From Halorubrum hochsteinianum (lineage in GTDB: Archaea; Halobacteriota; Halobacteria; Halobacteriales; Haloferacaceae): a stretch of DNA of 64,000 bases. The DNA lies in NCBI RefSeq assembly GCF_023702125.1, contig NZ_CP098415.1:992001-1056000 (forward strand), in the 5' to 3' direction. Position numbers and translations under genes: made by a program. Below the pieces are notes generated by a model. The model had not been told where the DNA came from. It did not search any database and worked only from the letters and a program-made list of their open reading frames with translations. Positions 45,662-54,862 of the stretch are shown piece by piece (positions within the stretch are counted from its first letter, which is position 1; every line of letters starts with the position of its first letter).

Positions 45662-45911
45662 ACGCGTACCTCCGTGGTCGGCGAGTTCGCGCATAAGCGT
45701 TGCCGTTGGCCGGGGTTCGTGCCGGATCCCGGGCGGCCGGCGGGGCGACCGACGCGGGCGGCGGTCGCGGCTCGAAGGCGTCTCATGGGCGTTCATGGGG
45801 GCCCCTCGATACAAAAGGTGTTCATCCAGCGCCGGGGGATGCGTGCGGACCGGAGGCACGCGGCCGCCGGACCGTAACGGTCTTAAGTTCTACCGCGGTA
45901 CGTAGAGATGA

Positions 45912-45984
45912 GTCCTGATAGGGTAGTGGACTATCCTCTTGGCTTGCGGAGCCAGGGACCGGAGTTCAAATCTCCGTCAGGACG
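45912..45984 (+). tRNA. tRNA-Arg (GCG)
   Basis: 73-nt cloverleaf. GTCCTGA (45912-45918) pairs with TCAGGAC (45977-45983), with discriminator G at 45984. The anticodon arm TTGGC-TTGCGGA-GCCAG gives GCG. The T arm is CGGAGTTCAAATCTCCG. CCA is not encoded. Upstream CTTAAGTTCTACCGCGGTACG holds a TATA-like element at about 45881-45886. Confidence 0.96.
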
Positions 45985-45992
45985 TTCACTTT

Positions 45993-46080
45993 GCGGCTGT
46001 CTCACTCCGTTCGATAGCCGCTGCGTTCAGTCCTGACGTGCCCTGCGCTCGCTTCGCTCGCGCAGGACTCCGTCAGGACG
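45993..46080 (+). repeat. tRNA-Arg tail palindrome with spacer hairpin
   Basis: After the tRNA a hairpin GCGGCT (45993-45998)/AGCCGC (46016-46021) is followed by GTCCTGACG (46030-46038), which is the inverse complement of CGTCAGGAC (46071-46079). The right arm, with ctc in front, is a copy of the tRNA-Arg 3' end (CTCCGTCAGGACG). Inside is CCTGCGC/GCGCAGG with a gctcgcttcgctcgc loop. This is the same plan as at tRNA-Asp, but with this tRNA's own sequence. Confidence 0.7.
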
Positions 46081-46169
46081 TTTTCGGACACACCAGACGA
46101 CGAGCGTAGCGAGGGCTTCCGTGTCGAAAGTGTGGGGAAACTCGGAGCCAGCGCTAGAGGTGTGAGAAT

Positions 46170-46417
46170 CGGTGGCGCGTGCCTGCGAGCGGCCGGCAGG
46201 CCGCGAGTCAGCACGCGCGAGGGAGTCGGCGGCGACCATCGGGAGCCGCCGACGAGGCTGGGGAGGTATGAGGTGCGGTCGCCGTGCGGGGCGGGACTCG
46301 AAGGGGCAGTCGGGAGGCGGACGCGGGGGACGTAAGCACCGCAGCGAGGGAGCGGAAGCGACCGACCGAGGAGCGCAACGAGCGTGCGTCCGCCTCCCGA
46401 CTGGGGCTTCGGCGGTC
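46170..46417 (+). repeat. Structured dispersed element, copy C (~248 nt)
   Basis: Same plan and length as copy A. Arm 1: 46175-46182/46211-46218 (GCGCGTGC/GCACGCGC) with inner hairpin GCGGCC (46189-46194)/GGCCGC (46199-46204). Arm 2: 46225-46233/46245-46253. Conserved core: about 46251-46306. Arm 3: CAGTCGGGAGGCGGACGC (46307-46324) with its perfect complement 46386-46403. GGG/GGG and CGAAG/CTTCG flank it. Arm 3 differs from copy A at several positions on both strands, with pairing kept. It ends 59 bp before the antiporter stop. Confidence 0.75.
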
Positions 46418-46476
46418 TCAGTCGCGAGGTACAGGGGCGTCGGAGCGTCTCCGGATGGGGTCACTCGGTTTCCGAT

Positions 46477-48333
46477 CTAATCGTGCGGGTGGAACCGGTC
46501 CATGGCGCGGCGGACCGCGTCGGTGTCGCCGATAAACGTCACGTGGTCGCCGATTTCGAGGACGCTGTCGGCCGTGGGAACGTGGTTCTCGCCGTCACGG
46601 CTCACGACGGCGACGAACGTGCCGTCGGGGATCTGCGCGTTGAGGTCGCGAATGGTCTTGCCCGCGAGCTTCTGGGAGGTCACCTCGACCTCCTGGACGT
46701 CGTGGTTGTCGCCGAGTTCGTTCATCCAGTGGGTGAGCGCCGGCCGCTCGATCTCGTCGTCGATCGCCACCGCGGTCGCCGTCGAGGCGTCGATGCCCTT
46801 CACGCCCATGCTGTCGAAGGCGTCGACGTTGTCCGGATCGTTCACCCGGGAGTAGACGGATTCGACGTCGAACTTGGTAATAGCGAGCTGACACGTGAGG
46901 AGGTTGATGTCGTCGTCGCTCGTCGTGGTGATGAGCCGCTTCGCGTCCTCGACGTTCGCCTCGCGGAGCGTCTCCGTGTCGCTGCCGTCGCCCTCGTAGA
47001 CGGTGAACCCGTCCGCACGCGCTCGTTCGACGACCTCCGGGTCCGACTCGACGACCACGACGTACTCGCCCCTGTTCTCCAGTCGCGTGGCGAGCGCCTG
47101 GCCGACCCGGCCCCCGCCGATGATTATCGTGCGCATTGGTGACACTCCGAGGTACTCGCCGATCTGCCGCGCGAGCCCCGCCTCGATCAGGACCGTCGCG
47201 AAGATGACCGCGAACACCGTGCCGACGAGCAGTTCGCCGGCCGCGACGCTGCCCGCCAGCTCCAGTTCGATGGCGAACAGCGTCGCCACGCTCGCCGGGA
47301 TGATCCCCCGCGGTCCGACGCTCGCGATGAACAGCCGCTCGGGGCGGGTGAACCGCTCGACGCCGAGGGTCGCGACGAACGCGCCCAGCGGTCGCAGAAC
47401 GAGCATGATGACGGCGACGATCGCGACCACGCCGACGCCGAGCCCGGCGATCGCCTCGACGTCGATCAGGGCGGCCAGCGAGATGAACACGAACGAGAGG
47501 ACGATCGTGGTCGTGTTCTGCGCGAACGACTCGATCTCCTCTCTGTTGTCCAGCCCGAGGTTCCCAAGGAGGATTCCGCTCGTCGCCGCCGCCGCGATGC
47601 CCGCCTCCGCGGCGACGGCCTCTGCGGCCGCGAACGACCCGATCGCGGCCGCCAGCACGAGGAACTGCGACGCCTGAACGTCGCGTTCCGGCACGAGGTC
47701 GCTGTCCAGCAGCACGTAGATGACGACGGTGGCGAGCAGCCCGGCGGCGACCCCCACGCCGAACCGCTGGAGGAAGGACAGCACCGTCGCGGGGACGCCG
47801 AGGTCGTCGAGCAGCAGCGTCTCGAATATCACGACCGCGACGATCGCGGCGGTCACGTCGTTGACGATCCCCTCCGTCTCTAACGCGGTCGCGACGTGGT
47901 CCCGGACCCGGACCACGTTGAGGATCGGGGTGATGACCGTCGGCCCCGTCGCCACGAGCAGCGCGCCGATCAGCAGCGCGACCTCCCACGTGCCGTCGGT
48001 GAACGCCCGGACCGCGGCCGCGGTCCCGAGGAACATCACGATCGCGCTGACCGTCACGAGCCGGAGCGACACCGTCGACGCCCGGCGGATCCGGTCGATC
48101 CGGAGGGCGAACGCCCCCTCGAAGACGATGATCGCGACGCTGAGCCCGACGATGATCTCCAGCCCGTCGCCGAACGTCTCCAGCGTGACGAGCCCCAGCA
48201 CCTCCGGCCCCAACACCACGCCGATCGCGAGGTAGAAGATGACGCTCGGCACCCGCAGCCGGTGAGCGAGGAGCTGTACCGCGAGCCCCGACACGAGTAT
48301 CACCGCGATCACCGGCAGTAGGCTGCTGGACAC
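46477..48333 (-). CDS. Cation/proton antiporter (CPA family) with TrkA domain
   Basis: 618 residues. The N-terminal part (about 1-390) has around 12 membrane segments with family motifs LLAHRLRVPSVIFYLAIGVV, IVFEGAFALRIDRIRR, GALLVATGPTVITPIL (the Thr-Gly-Pro-Thr unwound helix) and ETEGIVNDVTAAIVAVVIFE (Asn-Asp pair). The cytoplasmic C-terminus is a TrkA-N (RCK) Rossmann domain (MRTIIIGGGRVGQALATRLE) plus a TrkA-C domain (VTSQKLAGKTIRDLNAQIPD). It probably exchanges Na+ or K+ for protons under nucleotide control. Start GTG 48333 is set by where the hydrophobic N-terminus begins; an in-frame GTG at 48456 adds a poor 41 residues. Confidence 0.92.
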   Translation of the reverse strand: MSSSLLPVIAVILVSGLAVQLLAHRLRVPSVIFYLAIGVVLGPEVLGLVTLETFGDGLEIIVGLSVAIIVFEGAFALRIDRIRRASTVSLRLVTVSAIVMFLGTAAAVRAFTDGTWEVALLIGALLVATGPTVITPILNVVRVRDHVATALETEGIVNDVTAAIVAVVIFETLLLDDLGVPATVLSFLQRFGVGVAAGLLATVVIYVLLDSDLVPERDVQASQFLVLAAAIGSFAAAEAVAAEAGIAAAATSGILLGNLGLDNREEIESFAQNTTTIVLSFVFISLAALIDVEAIAGLGVGVVAIVAVIMLVLRPLGAFVATLGVERFTRPERLFIASVGPRGIIPASVATLFAIELELAGSVAAGELLVGTVFAVIFATVLIEAGLARQIGEYLGVSPMRTIIIGGGRVGQALATRLENRGEYVVVVESDPEVVERARADGFTVYEGDGSDTETLREANVEDAKRLITTTSDDDINLLTCQLAITKFDVESVYSRVNDPDNVDAFDSMGVKGIDASTATAVAIDDEIERPALTHWMNELGDNHDVQEVEVTSQKLAGKTIRDLNAQIPDGTFVAVVSRDGENHVPTADSVLEIGDHVTFIGDTDAVRRAMDRFHPHD

Positions 48334-48788
48334 GTCTGATACTGGTACAGGCTCGGGCTTCGTTAGTGTACTGGTGCGGTCGGCGGGCCGACGCGACGGC
48401 CCGCTTGCGAGGCGGATCGACGCGATGCACCGCCCACGACATTGATCCGCACACACGAGAAACCATTAATTCGGTTCCGGTTCTCGGTGAACCCACGCCC
48501 GGTCGGTCCCCCACCGCCGGGTCGAACCCATGACCGTCCGCGACCCCATTCCGACGTTCGCCCCCCGCCGGAGCGTCGGGAGACGGGTCCGCGGGACGGT
48601 CGCCGCTCGCCTCGGTGCCGTCGCCGCGTGACCCCCGCGCGGGGACGGCCGGCTCGCCCGCCGAGGCGAGCCCCGTCTTCTGCCTCCCCGACGTCGCTCC
48701 GCCGCCGTGAATCCCGAGAGACCGTTCTCGGCGGCCGAACCGACCCTCTGCGGCGCGACGATCTCGCGCTGCCGATCCACTACCGACG
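48334..48788. other. 455-bp gap, nothing recognised
   Basis: GC-rich DNA between divergent genes. AT-rich patches occur at about 48355-48370 and 48462-48476 (AACCATTAATTCGG), which may be promoters. Several open frames cross it, but all are Arg/Pro-rich artefacts of high GC. No RNA, repeat or mobile element was recognised. Confidence 0.4.
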
Positions 48789-49085
48789 ATGACGACAGAC
48801 CACGACCCCTCCAGACGCACAGCCCGCTCCCCCGGACGCACGGTCCGCTCCCACCCGTACGCGGGCCCGCACCCGGCCACGCCGCTCCCCAGCCCGGGCG
48901 TTGCGGTCGCCTTCGCGGCGCTGCCGGTGTTGACGATCGGGGCGCTCTCGTTCCCGGTCGCGGCCGCGGTCGCGCTCGCGGCGCTGTTCGGCGGCATCGG
49001 CGGCGCGGCGCTCCACCGACGGTACCCGGACGCGGTCGGGCGGACGCTCAGACTGCCCGACGACGCGAGCGCCGGAGAGACCTGA
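48789..49085 (+). CDS. Small membrane protein, unknown
   Basis: 98 residues. An Arg/Pro-rich N-terminus is followed by two short hydrophobic segments at about 37-53 (GVAVAFAALPVLTIGALSF) and 55-75 (VAAAVALAALFGGIGGAALH). The tail is hydrophilic. Third-base GC bias supports coding. No family was recognised. Confidence 0.5.
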   Translation: MTTDHDPSRRTARSPGRTVRSHPYAGPHPATPLPSPGVAVAFAALPVLTIGALSFPVAAAVALAALFGGIGGAALHRRYPDAVGRTLRLPDDASAGET

Positions 49086-49200
49086 CAGTCCGCGCGCCCC
49101 ACCGATCGCCCCGCTGACCCCTCCGCCGGCCCCCGCCGACGCCCGCACCATCCCGCTGACGCCACCTCCACCCCGCTGACGCTCCCTCAACTCCGCTGAC

Positions 49201-49290
49201 GCCTTCGTTCGACTCCACTAACGCCTTCGTTCGACTCTACTAACGCCTTCGTTCGACTCCACTAACGCCTTCGTTCGCTCCGCCGACGCC
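49201..49290. repeat. 22-bp tandem repeat, four units
   Basis: Units beginning gccttcgttcgactc start at 49201, 49223, 49245 and 49267, the last being divergent. Degenerate relatives built on ccgctgacgc extend back to about 49115. The array lies 45-135 bp upstream of the TATA element of the DUF309 gene. No coding frame is supported. It could be a protein-binding array or a slippage product. Confidence 0.75.
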
Positions 49291-49361
49291 TCTTTGCCCC
49301 TCGTTGACTCCCCCACCGGGCGAACTCGCCATTTATGCGTCGCCGCCACCGACCGAGACCC

Positions 49362-50042
49362 GTGACCGATCGCGACGCCGGCAGTCACGACGGGCGAGTT
49401 CGCGACGACACGAATCCGGCCTCTCGACCGACCGCCCCGCCCGCGCTCACCGCCGGGGCCGCGCTGTTCAACGAGGGGAACGTCTCCGCGGCGCGCGACG
49501 TCTGGGAGACGACGGCGGAGTCGGCCGACGAGGAGAGCGGCGAGGACGAGCGACTCCTCCGGGGACTGGCCGCGACCGCGGCGGCGACGCGGCTCGCGGT
49601 CGACGGCGACCCGGAAGCGGTCGAGAGCGCGGAGACCGCCGTCGCCGCGCTGGAGGGCGTCTCCGACCCGCACGGGGCGGCGCTGGATCCGGTCCGGAAA
49701 TGGGCGGAGCGGCTCGCGGCGGACCCGGGAGACGCGGACGCGAGTCGGACGCCGCGGATCCGCGTCGGCGGCGACGCGCCGCGCTTCGACGGGCTGTCGC
49801 TCGCCGGCGCTCGGCTCGCGGCTCCGGCGCTGGCGGGGGCGGGCGAACCCGGCGACCCGGAGGCGCTCGCGGCCGGGGCCGACCTCGCGGAGGCGGAGCG
49901 GGGGACGGGGCGGACCCGCTTCGCGGAGCTCCTGCTCGCGTACCTCCGGACGCCCGACGCGCGGCCGCAGATCGCCGCGCGGCTGGCGGACCACGTCGAG
50001 CGCGAGGAGCGGAAGCGGCGCGACGTCGACGGCCTGTTCTGA
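49362..50042 (+). CDS. DUF309-domain protein
   Basis: 226 residues. The segment ALTAGAALFNEGNVSAARDV then WETT matches the DUF309 pattern (LFN-x-G-x2-x2-A-H/R-x2-WE). Helical repeats follow. GTG 49362 is chosen as start because a TATA-like CATTTATG lies about 28 nt upstream, which fits leaderless transcription. The Met at 49335 would lie inside that promoter. Biochemical role unknown. Confidence 0.75.
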   Translation: MTDRDAGSHDGRVRDDTNPASRPTAPPALTAGAALFNEGNVSAARDVWETTAESADEESGEDERLLRGLAATAAATRLAVDGDPEAVESAETAVAALEGVSDPHGAALDPVRKWAERLAADPGDADASRTPRIRVGGDAPRFDGLSLAGARLAAPALAGAGEPGDPEALAAGADLAEAERGTGRTRFAELLLAYLRTPDARPQIAARLADHVEREERKRRDVDGLF

Positions 50043-50074
50043 GGGGCCGCGTCAGCGGCGGTGTCGCGGTGCGC

Positions 50075-50959
50075 TCAGGCGTCGTCCGGGTCGGCGGGGA
50101 AGTTCGGTTCGGCGGGCGCGTCGTCCGCCGCCACGTCGGGGTCGGCGGCGTACTCCCCGCCGCCGTCCGGGTCGCGGTCCGGCTTGGGCTCGCCCTCGAA
50201 GGTGTAGTCGGCGGAGTTGTCGGCCGGGTCGTAGCCGAGGGCCTCGCGGGCGCGTTCGATCGAGTAGTAGCGGCGGTCGTTGTCCGAGATGCCGTACACG
50301 ACCTCGTAGCCGTAGTCGGCCCGGAGGCAGCGGTCGAACAGGTGCGCGCAGTCGCGGTGCGAGAGCCACATCGCCTGCCCGCGCTCGTACTCGCGCGGCG
50401 GGTGGTCCTTGGTGAGGTTCCCGATGCGGACGCAGACGACGCTCATGCCGTACTCGTCGTGGTAGAAGCGCCCGAGCGACTCGCCGGCCGCCTTCGAGAC
50501 GCCGTAGAGGTTGCCGGGGCGGGGGAGTTCGGTGCCGTCAAGCCGGTAGTCGTCGTCCTCGCGGTAGAGGTCCGGAGTCCGCTCCTCGGTCTCGTAGCCG
50601 CCGACGGCGTGGTTCGAGGAGGCGAACGCGAACCGCTCGACGCCGGCCTCGGCGGCGGCGCGCATCACGACCTGCGCCCCGTCGATGTTGTTCCGGAGGA
50701 CGGAGTCCCACGGGGCGGTCTTCCGGGGGTCGCCCGCGAGGTGGATCACCGCGCCGACGTCGGCGACCGCCTCGCGGACGGCGCGCTCGTCGGTGATGTC
50801 GGCGACGTACCGGTCGGCGTCGGTGATGTCGGCGGGCACCTTCGCGGCCGGGAGCGGTTCCCGGTCGAGGAGCCGCCACTCGTAGTCGTCGCCGATGCCC
50901 CGGAGGATGGCCTGTCCCACCCGTCCGCCGGCACCCGTCAACAGGACCGGCTCGTCCAT
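50075..50959 (-). CDS. azf: NAD-dependent glucose-6-phosphate dehydrogenase (Azf-type) / SDR epimerase family
   Basis: 294 residues, extended short-chain dehydrogenase. It has the N-terminal VLLTGAGGRVGQAILRGIGD nucleotide loop, HLAGDPRKTAPWDSVLRNNI, and FASSNHAVGGYETEERTPDL. The catalytic pattern is Tyr-x3-Lys (GNLYGVSKAAGESLGRFYHD). Later parts (VRIGNLTKDHPPREYERGQA, ADYGYEVVYGISDNDRRYYS) closely resemble Haloferax Azf, the archaeal zwischenferment of the oxidative pentose phosphate route. The C-terminal 40 residues are an acidic extension. Uronate dehydrogenase is the main alternative. Confidence 0.82.
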   Translation of the reverse strand: MDEPVLLTGAGGRVGQAILRGIGDDYEWRLLDREPLPAAKVPADITDADRYVADITDERAVREAVADVGAVIHLAGDPRKTAPWDSVLRNNIDGAQVVMRAAAEAGVERFAFASSNHAVGGYETEERTPDLYREDDDYRLDGTELPRPGNLYGVSKAAGESLGRFYHDEYGMSVVCVRIGNLTKDHPPREYERGQAMWLSHRDCAHLFDRCLRADYGYEVVYGISDNDRRYYSIERAREALGYDPADNSADYTFEGEPKPDRDPDGGGEYAADPDVAADDAPAEPNFPADPDDA

Positions 50960-51101
50960 TCGACTCTACGTGGGCGAGAGAACGGCATATATGACACGGT
51001 TCGGCCGGTGCGCCCGGATCCGACCGGAGAGACGGGGGAGGAGAGAGGAAACGAGACGAGGCGGTCGGACGGGAGAGGAAACGAGACCGTGAGACTGCGG
51101 G

Positions 51102-51452
51102 CTACAGCTTCTGTCGCGAGACCTTGACGCCGGCCGGGGTGACGATGATCTGGTCGTCGCCCTTCTGGACGATGTCGCCGTCGACCTCCTGTACCACCTG
51201 TCGGAGCTCGTCGTAGACGCGTTCTATCGTCCGGTCCGACGTGGAGTGGCGGGTGATGTCGGCGATGACGAAGTCCCCGTCGTAGACGGCGTCTTTGATC
51301 GGGATGACGTCGCTCTGGTCGGCGATTTCGGCGAAGTGTACCTGTGTGCCCGTCTCCGCGTGCGCGTCGGCGAAGTCGTCCGTGTCGAGCTCGACGTAGT
51401 CGTCGACGGAGCGGCTCCCACCCCCGCCGAGGATCTTGCTCATGATGCCCAT
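51102..51452 (-). CDS. sepF: Cell division protein SepF
   Basis: 116 residues from ATG 51452. The short N-terminal amphipathic helix (MGIMSKILGG) is the expected membrane anchor. The SepF core follows: HFAEIADQSDVIPIKDAVYD, GDFVIADITRHSTSDRTIER and VGD-like DGDIVQKGDDQIIVTPAGVK. In haloarchaea SepF tethers FtsZ2 to the division site (family knowledge). A GTG nine bases upstream is in frame but less likely. Confidence 0.93.
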   Translation of the reverse strand: MGIMSKILGGGGSRSVDDYVELDTDDFADAHAETGTQVHFAEIADQSDVIPIKDAVYDGDFVIADITRHSTSDRTIERVYDELRQVVQEVDGDIVQKGDDQIIVTPAGVKVSRQKL

Positions 51453-51529
51453 ACACACCACACGACGAGGTCAGACATTAGTTCTTACGTCAGACGCACT
51501 CCTCGACGCGCTCGCGCCCGGCAGCGGAC

Positions 51530-54337
51530 TCACTCAAGCCGCTCCTGCCACTCCTGAACCCGCGAGAGCAGCTCCACCGGGGCCGTCTCCGCGACGTCGA
51601 CGTCGCTCAGCTCCTCGATCACGGCGCGCGTCTCAGGGTCGAGCCGGTCGCGCTCGGCGGCCGCCGCGGCCTCCGCGACCGCGCCGGCACCGCCCGACGA
51701 CGACTCGGGAGCGGTTCCGTCTCGGTTCGGTCGGGGATCGGACGAGCCGGCGTCCGTCGCCTCGGCGGCGTCGGACGACGGCTCCTCGCCCTCGGAGAAC
51801 GATCCGGACGAGAGGTCGAAGACGACCTGTTGCGTGTCGCCGGGCGGGCCGTCGCTCGCGCTCGTTCCGTCGCCTCCCCGTGACCCGCCCCGGGCCTCGA
51901 TCGCCTTCTCCTCGCGGAGCCGGTCGAGGACCTCGTCCGCCCGGGAGACGACGGGGTCGGGGACCCCCGCGAGGTCGGCGACGTGGACGCCGTACGACCG
52001 GTTCGTCGGGCCGTCGCGGACCGTCCGGAGGAACGTCACCTCGCCGTCGCGCTCGTCGACGGCGACGTGGACGTTCGCGACGCGCGGGAGGTGGTCGGCG
52101 AGCGTCGTCAGCTCGTGGTAGTGCGTGGCGAAGAGCGTCCGCGCGCGCACCTCGTTGTGGAGGTACTCGGTCGCCGCCCACGCGATGGAGATGCCGTCGT
52201 AGGTGGCGGTGCCGCGGCCGACCTCGTCTAAGATCACCAGCGAGTCCTCGGTCGCCGAGTGGAGGATGTTCGACAGCTCCTGCATCTCGACCATGAACGT
52301 CGACCGCCCCTGCGCGAGCTCGTCGAGCGCGCCGACGCGGGTGTAGATGCCGTCGACGAGCCCGACCTCGGCGGCGCGCGCGGGGACGAACGACCCGGCC
52401 TGCGCCAGCAGCTGGATCAGCGCCGCCTGCCGCATGTACGTCGACTTCCCGCTCATGTTCGGCCCGGTGACGATCAGGAACTCGCGGTCCGGGTCGAGCC
52501 GGAGGTCGTTCGGCACGAAGTCGGTCGTCCCCTCGACGACCGGGTGGCGACCGGCCTCGACGTCGAGCCGCCGCTCCTCGGTCAGCTCCGGGCGCGTCCA
52601 GTCGCGGCGGGCGGCGTGGGTCGCGAGCGAGGCGAGCGCGTCGAGTTCGGCGACCGCCCGCCCGGCGTCCTGAAGCAGTTCGGCGCGCTCGGCGACGCGC
52701 TCGCGGAGCGCCTCGAACAGCTCGTACTCCAGCTCGCCGCGGGCCTCCTCCAGCCGGAGGACCTCCCGCTCCTTCTCCGACAGCTCGTCGGTGACGAACC
52801 GCTTCGAGTTCTTCAGCGTCTTGATCTCGCGGTATCCCTCGGGCACCTGATCGGCCACCGACTTGCCGACCTGAATGTAGTAGCCGTCCGTCTTGTTGCG
52901 GTCGACGGTGACGTGGCTGAGCCCGTGCCGGCGCTTCTCGCGCTCCGCGAGGCCGTCGAGCCACGACTTCACCGACTCGTGGCGCTCGATCAGCTCGTCC
53001 AGCTCGTCGTCGTACCCGCGCTTCAACAGCCCGCCGCCGGTCTTCGCCTTCGGCGGGTCCTCGGCGAGCGCCTCGTCGAGTTCCGCGCGGAGGGCGGCCG
53101 CGCGCTCGCGGTCGACGCGGTCGAACACCGCCGCGGCGGGCGAGTCGGCGAGCGGGGACCCCTCGATCGCGTCCGCGAGCGCCGGGAGCAGCGCGAGCGT
53201 GTCGCGGACCGAGAGCAGTTCTCTCGCGCCGGCGCTCCCGCTCGTCGTCCGCGACGCGAGCCGTTCGAGGTCGTACGCGTCGTCAAGCACCTCGCGGACG
53301 CGGTCGCGCGCGAGCGCCGCGGACGACAGCGCCTCCACCGCGTCGAGCCGGTCAGCGAGCGTCCCGCGGTCGCGCCGCGGGCGCGTGAGCCACTCGCGGA
53401 GCAGTCGGCCGCCGGCGGCGGTGACGGTGTGGTCGACGGTGTCGAACAGCGTCCCGTCGGCGTCGCCCCGCATCGTCTCGGTGATCTCCAGGTTGCGCTG
53501 GGTGGTCGCGTCCACGTCGACCCGGTCGTCCGCGCCGTACGCCGTCAGGCGGGTCATCGAGGCTAACACGCCCGCGCCGGTCTCCTCGACGTACGAGAGG
53601 ACCGCGCCCGCGGCCCGGACCGCGAGCTCGGAGTCGAGGCCGACGCTGTCGGTCGTCTCGCGGCCGAACTGCTCGCGGACCGCGTGCTCGGCGCGCCCCG
53701 GCGCGAACGCCTCCGGGTCGAAGGCGGTCACGCGCCCGGAGAGGTCCTCGCGGACCGCCCCGAGCAGGCCGTCGTCGTTGCGCACGGCGGGGCCGGGCAG
53801 CACCTCCGCCGGGTCGAACCGGTAGAGTTCGGCGCGCAGGTCGCCCCCGTCGTCGACGGTCGTGGCGAGGAAGCGCCCGGTGGTCACGTCGGCGAACGCG
53901 ACTCCGTAGGGGCCGCCGGCGTCCGCGGCGTCGCCGGCACCGCCGGCCGCGCTCCTCGCGCCCTCCTCCCGCACCACCGCGGCGAGGTAGCGCGCGTCGT
54001 CGTCGCTCGTCTCCAGGACGGTCCCCGGCGTGACGACGCGGACGATCTCGCGGGCGTGGTCGCCGGAGTCGGTCTCGTACTGGTCGGCGACCGCGACGCG
54101 GTAGCCCCGCTCGACCAAGGCGTTCACGTACGGCGTCAGCTCCGAGAGCGGCACGCCCGCCATCGGGTACGACGAGCCGTGCGAGGACTTCTGCGAGATC
54201 GAGAGGTCCAGTTCGTCGGCGACCAGCTCGGCGTCGTCCGCGAAGAACTCGTAGAAGTCGCCGCACTGCATCGCGAGGACGTCCGCGTCCGTCTCCGCCT
54301 TGAGATCGAGGAACTCCCCGACGATCCCCGTTGGCAT
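51530..54337 (-). CDS. mutS: DNA mismatch repair protein MutS
   Basis: 935 residues. The mismatch-binding Phe-x-Glu is at about 28-30 (GDFYEFF). Connector, lever (about 240-560) and clamp follow. The ATPase domain shows Walker A GPNMSGKSTYMRQAALIQLL near residue 626, VDGIYTRVGALDELAQGRST, DEVGRGTATYDGISIAWAAT and THYHELT. Between the ATPase and the C-terminal helix-turn-helix lies a low-complexity acidic linker (about 800-890). It is longer than the bacterial enzyme (about 850) because of this linker. No mutL is adjacent. Confidence 0.96.
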   Translation of the reverse strand: MPTGIVGEFLDLKAETDADVLAMQCGDFYEFFADDAELVADELDLSISQKSSHGSSYPMAGVPLSELTPYVNALVERGYRVAVADQYETDSGDHAREIVRVVTPGTVLETSDDDARYLAAVVREEGARSAAGGAGDAADAGGPYGVAFADVTTGRFLATTVDDGGDLRAELYRFDPAEVLPGPAVRNDDGLLGAVREDLSGRVTAFDPEAFAPGRAEHAVREQFGRETTDSVGLDSELAVRAAGAVLSYVEETGAGVLASMTRLTAYGADDRVDVDATTQRNLEITETMRGDADGTLFDTVDHTVTAAGGRLLREWLTRPRRDRGTLADRLDAVEALSSAALARDRVREVLDDAYDLERLASRTTSGSAGARELLSVRDTLALLPALADAIEGSPLADSPAAAVFDRVDRERAAALRAELDEALAEDPPKAKTGGGLLKRGYDDELDELIERHESVKSWLDGLAEREKRRHGLSHVTVDRNKTDGYYIQVGKSVADQVPEGYREIKTLKNSKRFVTDELSEKEREVLRLEEARGELEYELFEALRERVAERAELLQDAGRAVAELDALASLATHAARRDWTRPELTEERRLDVEAGRHPVVEGTTDFVPNDLRLDPDREFLIVTGPNMSGKSTYMRQAALIQLLAQAGSFVPARAAEVGLVDGIYTRVGALDELAQGRSTFMVEMQELSNILHSATEDSLVILDEVGRGTATYDGISIAWAATEYLHNEVRARTLFATHYHELTTLADHLPRVANVHVAVDERDGEVTFLRTVRDGPTNRSYGVHVADLAGVPDPVVSRADEVLDRLREEKAIEARGGSRGGDGTSASDGPPGDTQQVVFDLSSGSFSEGEEPSSDAAEATDAGSSDPRPNRDGTAPESSSGGAGAVAEAAAAAERDRLDPETRAVIEELSDVDVAETAPVELLSRVQEWQERLE

Positions 54338-54448
54338 ATGTCCGTACTCCCGCCGTGCGCGGCTAAAACCCTGCGGGTCCGGGACCGAGCGGCGGCGAGG
54401 ACTCGATGACAGGAGCGAAAAGTGTGGGACGCCGGTCGTCGGGTCGCG

Positions 54449-54862
54449 TTACTGCTCGCGAAGCCACGCCCTCGCCTCTTCGACGCTCGGAAACACGCGG
54501 AACTCGTAGTCCGGATGCGCCGAACTCATCGACTCCTCGACCTCTTCCATGTCCATGCTGGCGATCGCGGAGTCAGCGAACACGCCCGCGCCGCGGCGAA
54601 CACCGATGTCGACCAGGTCGGAGACCCACGTCTCGGCGAGCCACCGCTTGTCCTCGTCCTCGTGTGCGGTCACGGCCTCGGTGTTGACTAGGTACTTCTC
54701 GACGCCCCGCTGTTCCATCACCGATTCCCACTGCCGGGCGCTCTCGCGGAACTTCTCGCCCGCGGCGTACTCGTCCCACGAGAACACGGGGACGTCGAGC
54801 TCCTCGTCCCATTCAATGGTGTACACGTCCGCGTCCTCAAGCACAGTCGTTGCGTGCGCCAT
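54449..54862 (-). CDS. STAS/SpoIIAA-like protein, unknown role
   Basis: 137 residues from ATG 54862 (MAHATTVLEDADVYTIEWDE). Alternating strands and helices (KYLVNTEAVTAHEDEDKRWL, VDIGVRRGAGVFADSAIASM, YEFRVFPSVEEARAWLRE) suggest a SpoIIAA/STAS-like fold. The assignment is by pattern only. It diverges from the soluble transducer gene, with a shared 215-bp AT-rich region, so a link with chemotaxis or energy sensing is possible. Confidence 0.65.
   Translation of the reverse strand: MAHATTVLEDADVYTIEWDEELDVPVFSWDEYAAGEKFRESARQWESVMEQRGVEKYLVNTEAVTAHEDEDKRWLAETWVSDLVDIGVRRGAGVFADSAIASMDMEEVEESMSSAHPDYEFRVFPSVEEARAWLREQ

Noticed and set aside
46595-49171. 858-codon minus-strand frame over the antiporter
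   Set aside because: Out of frame with the antiporter; Arg/Gly-rich with no motifs.
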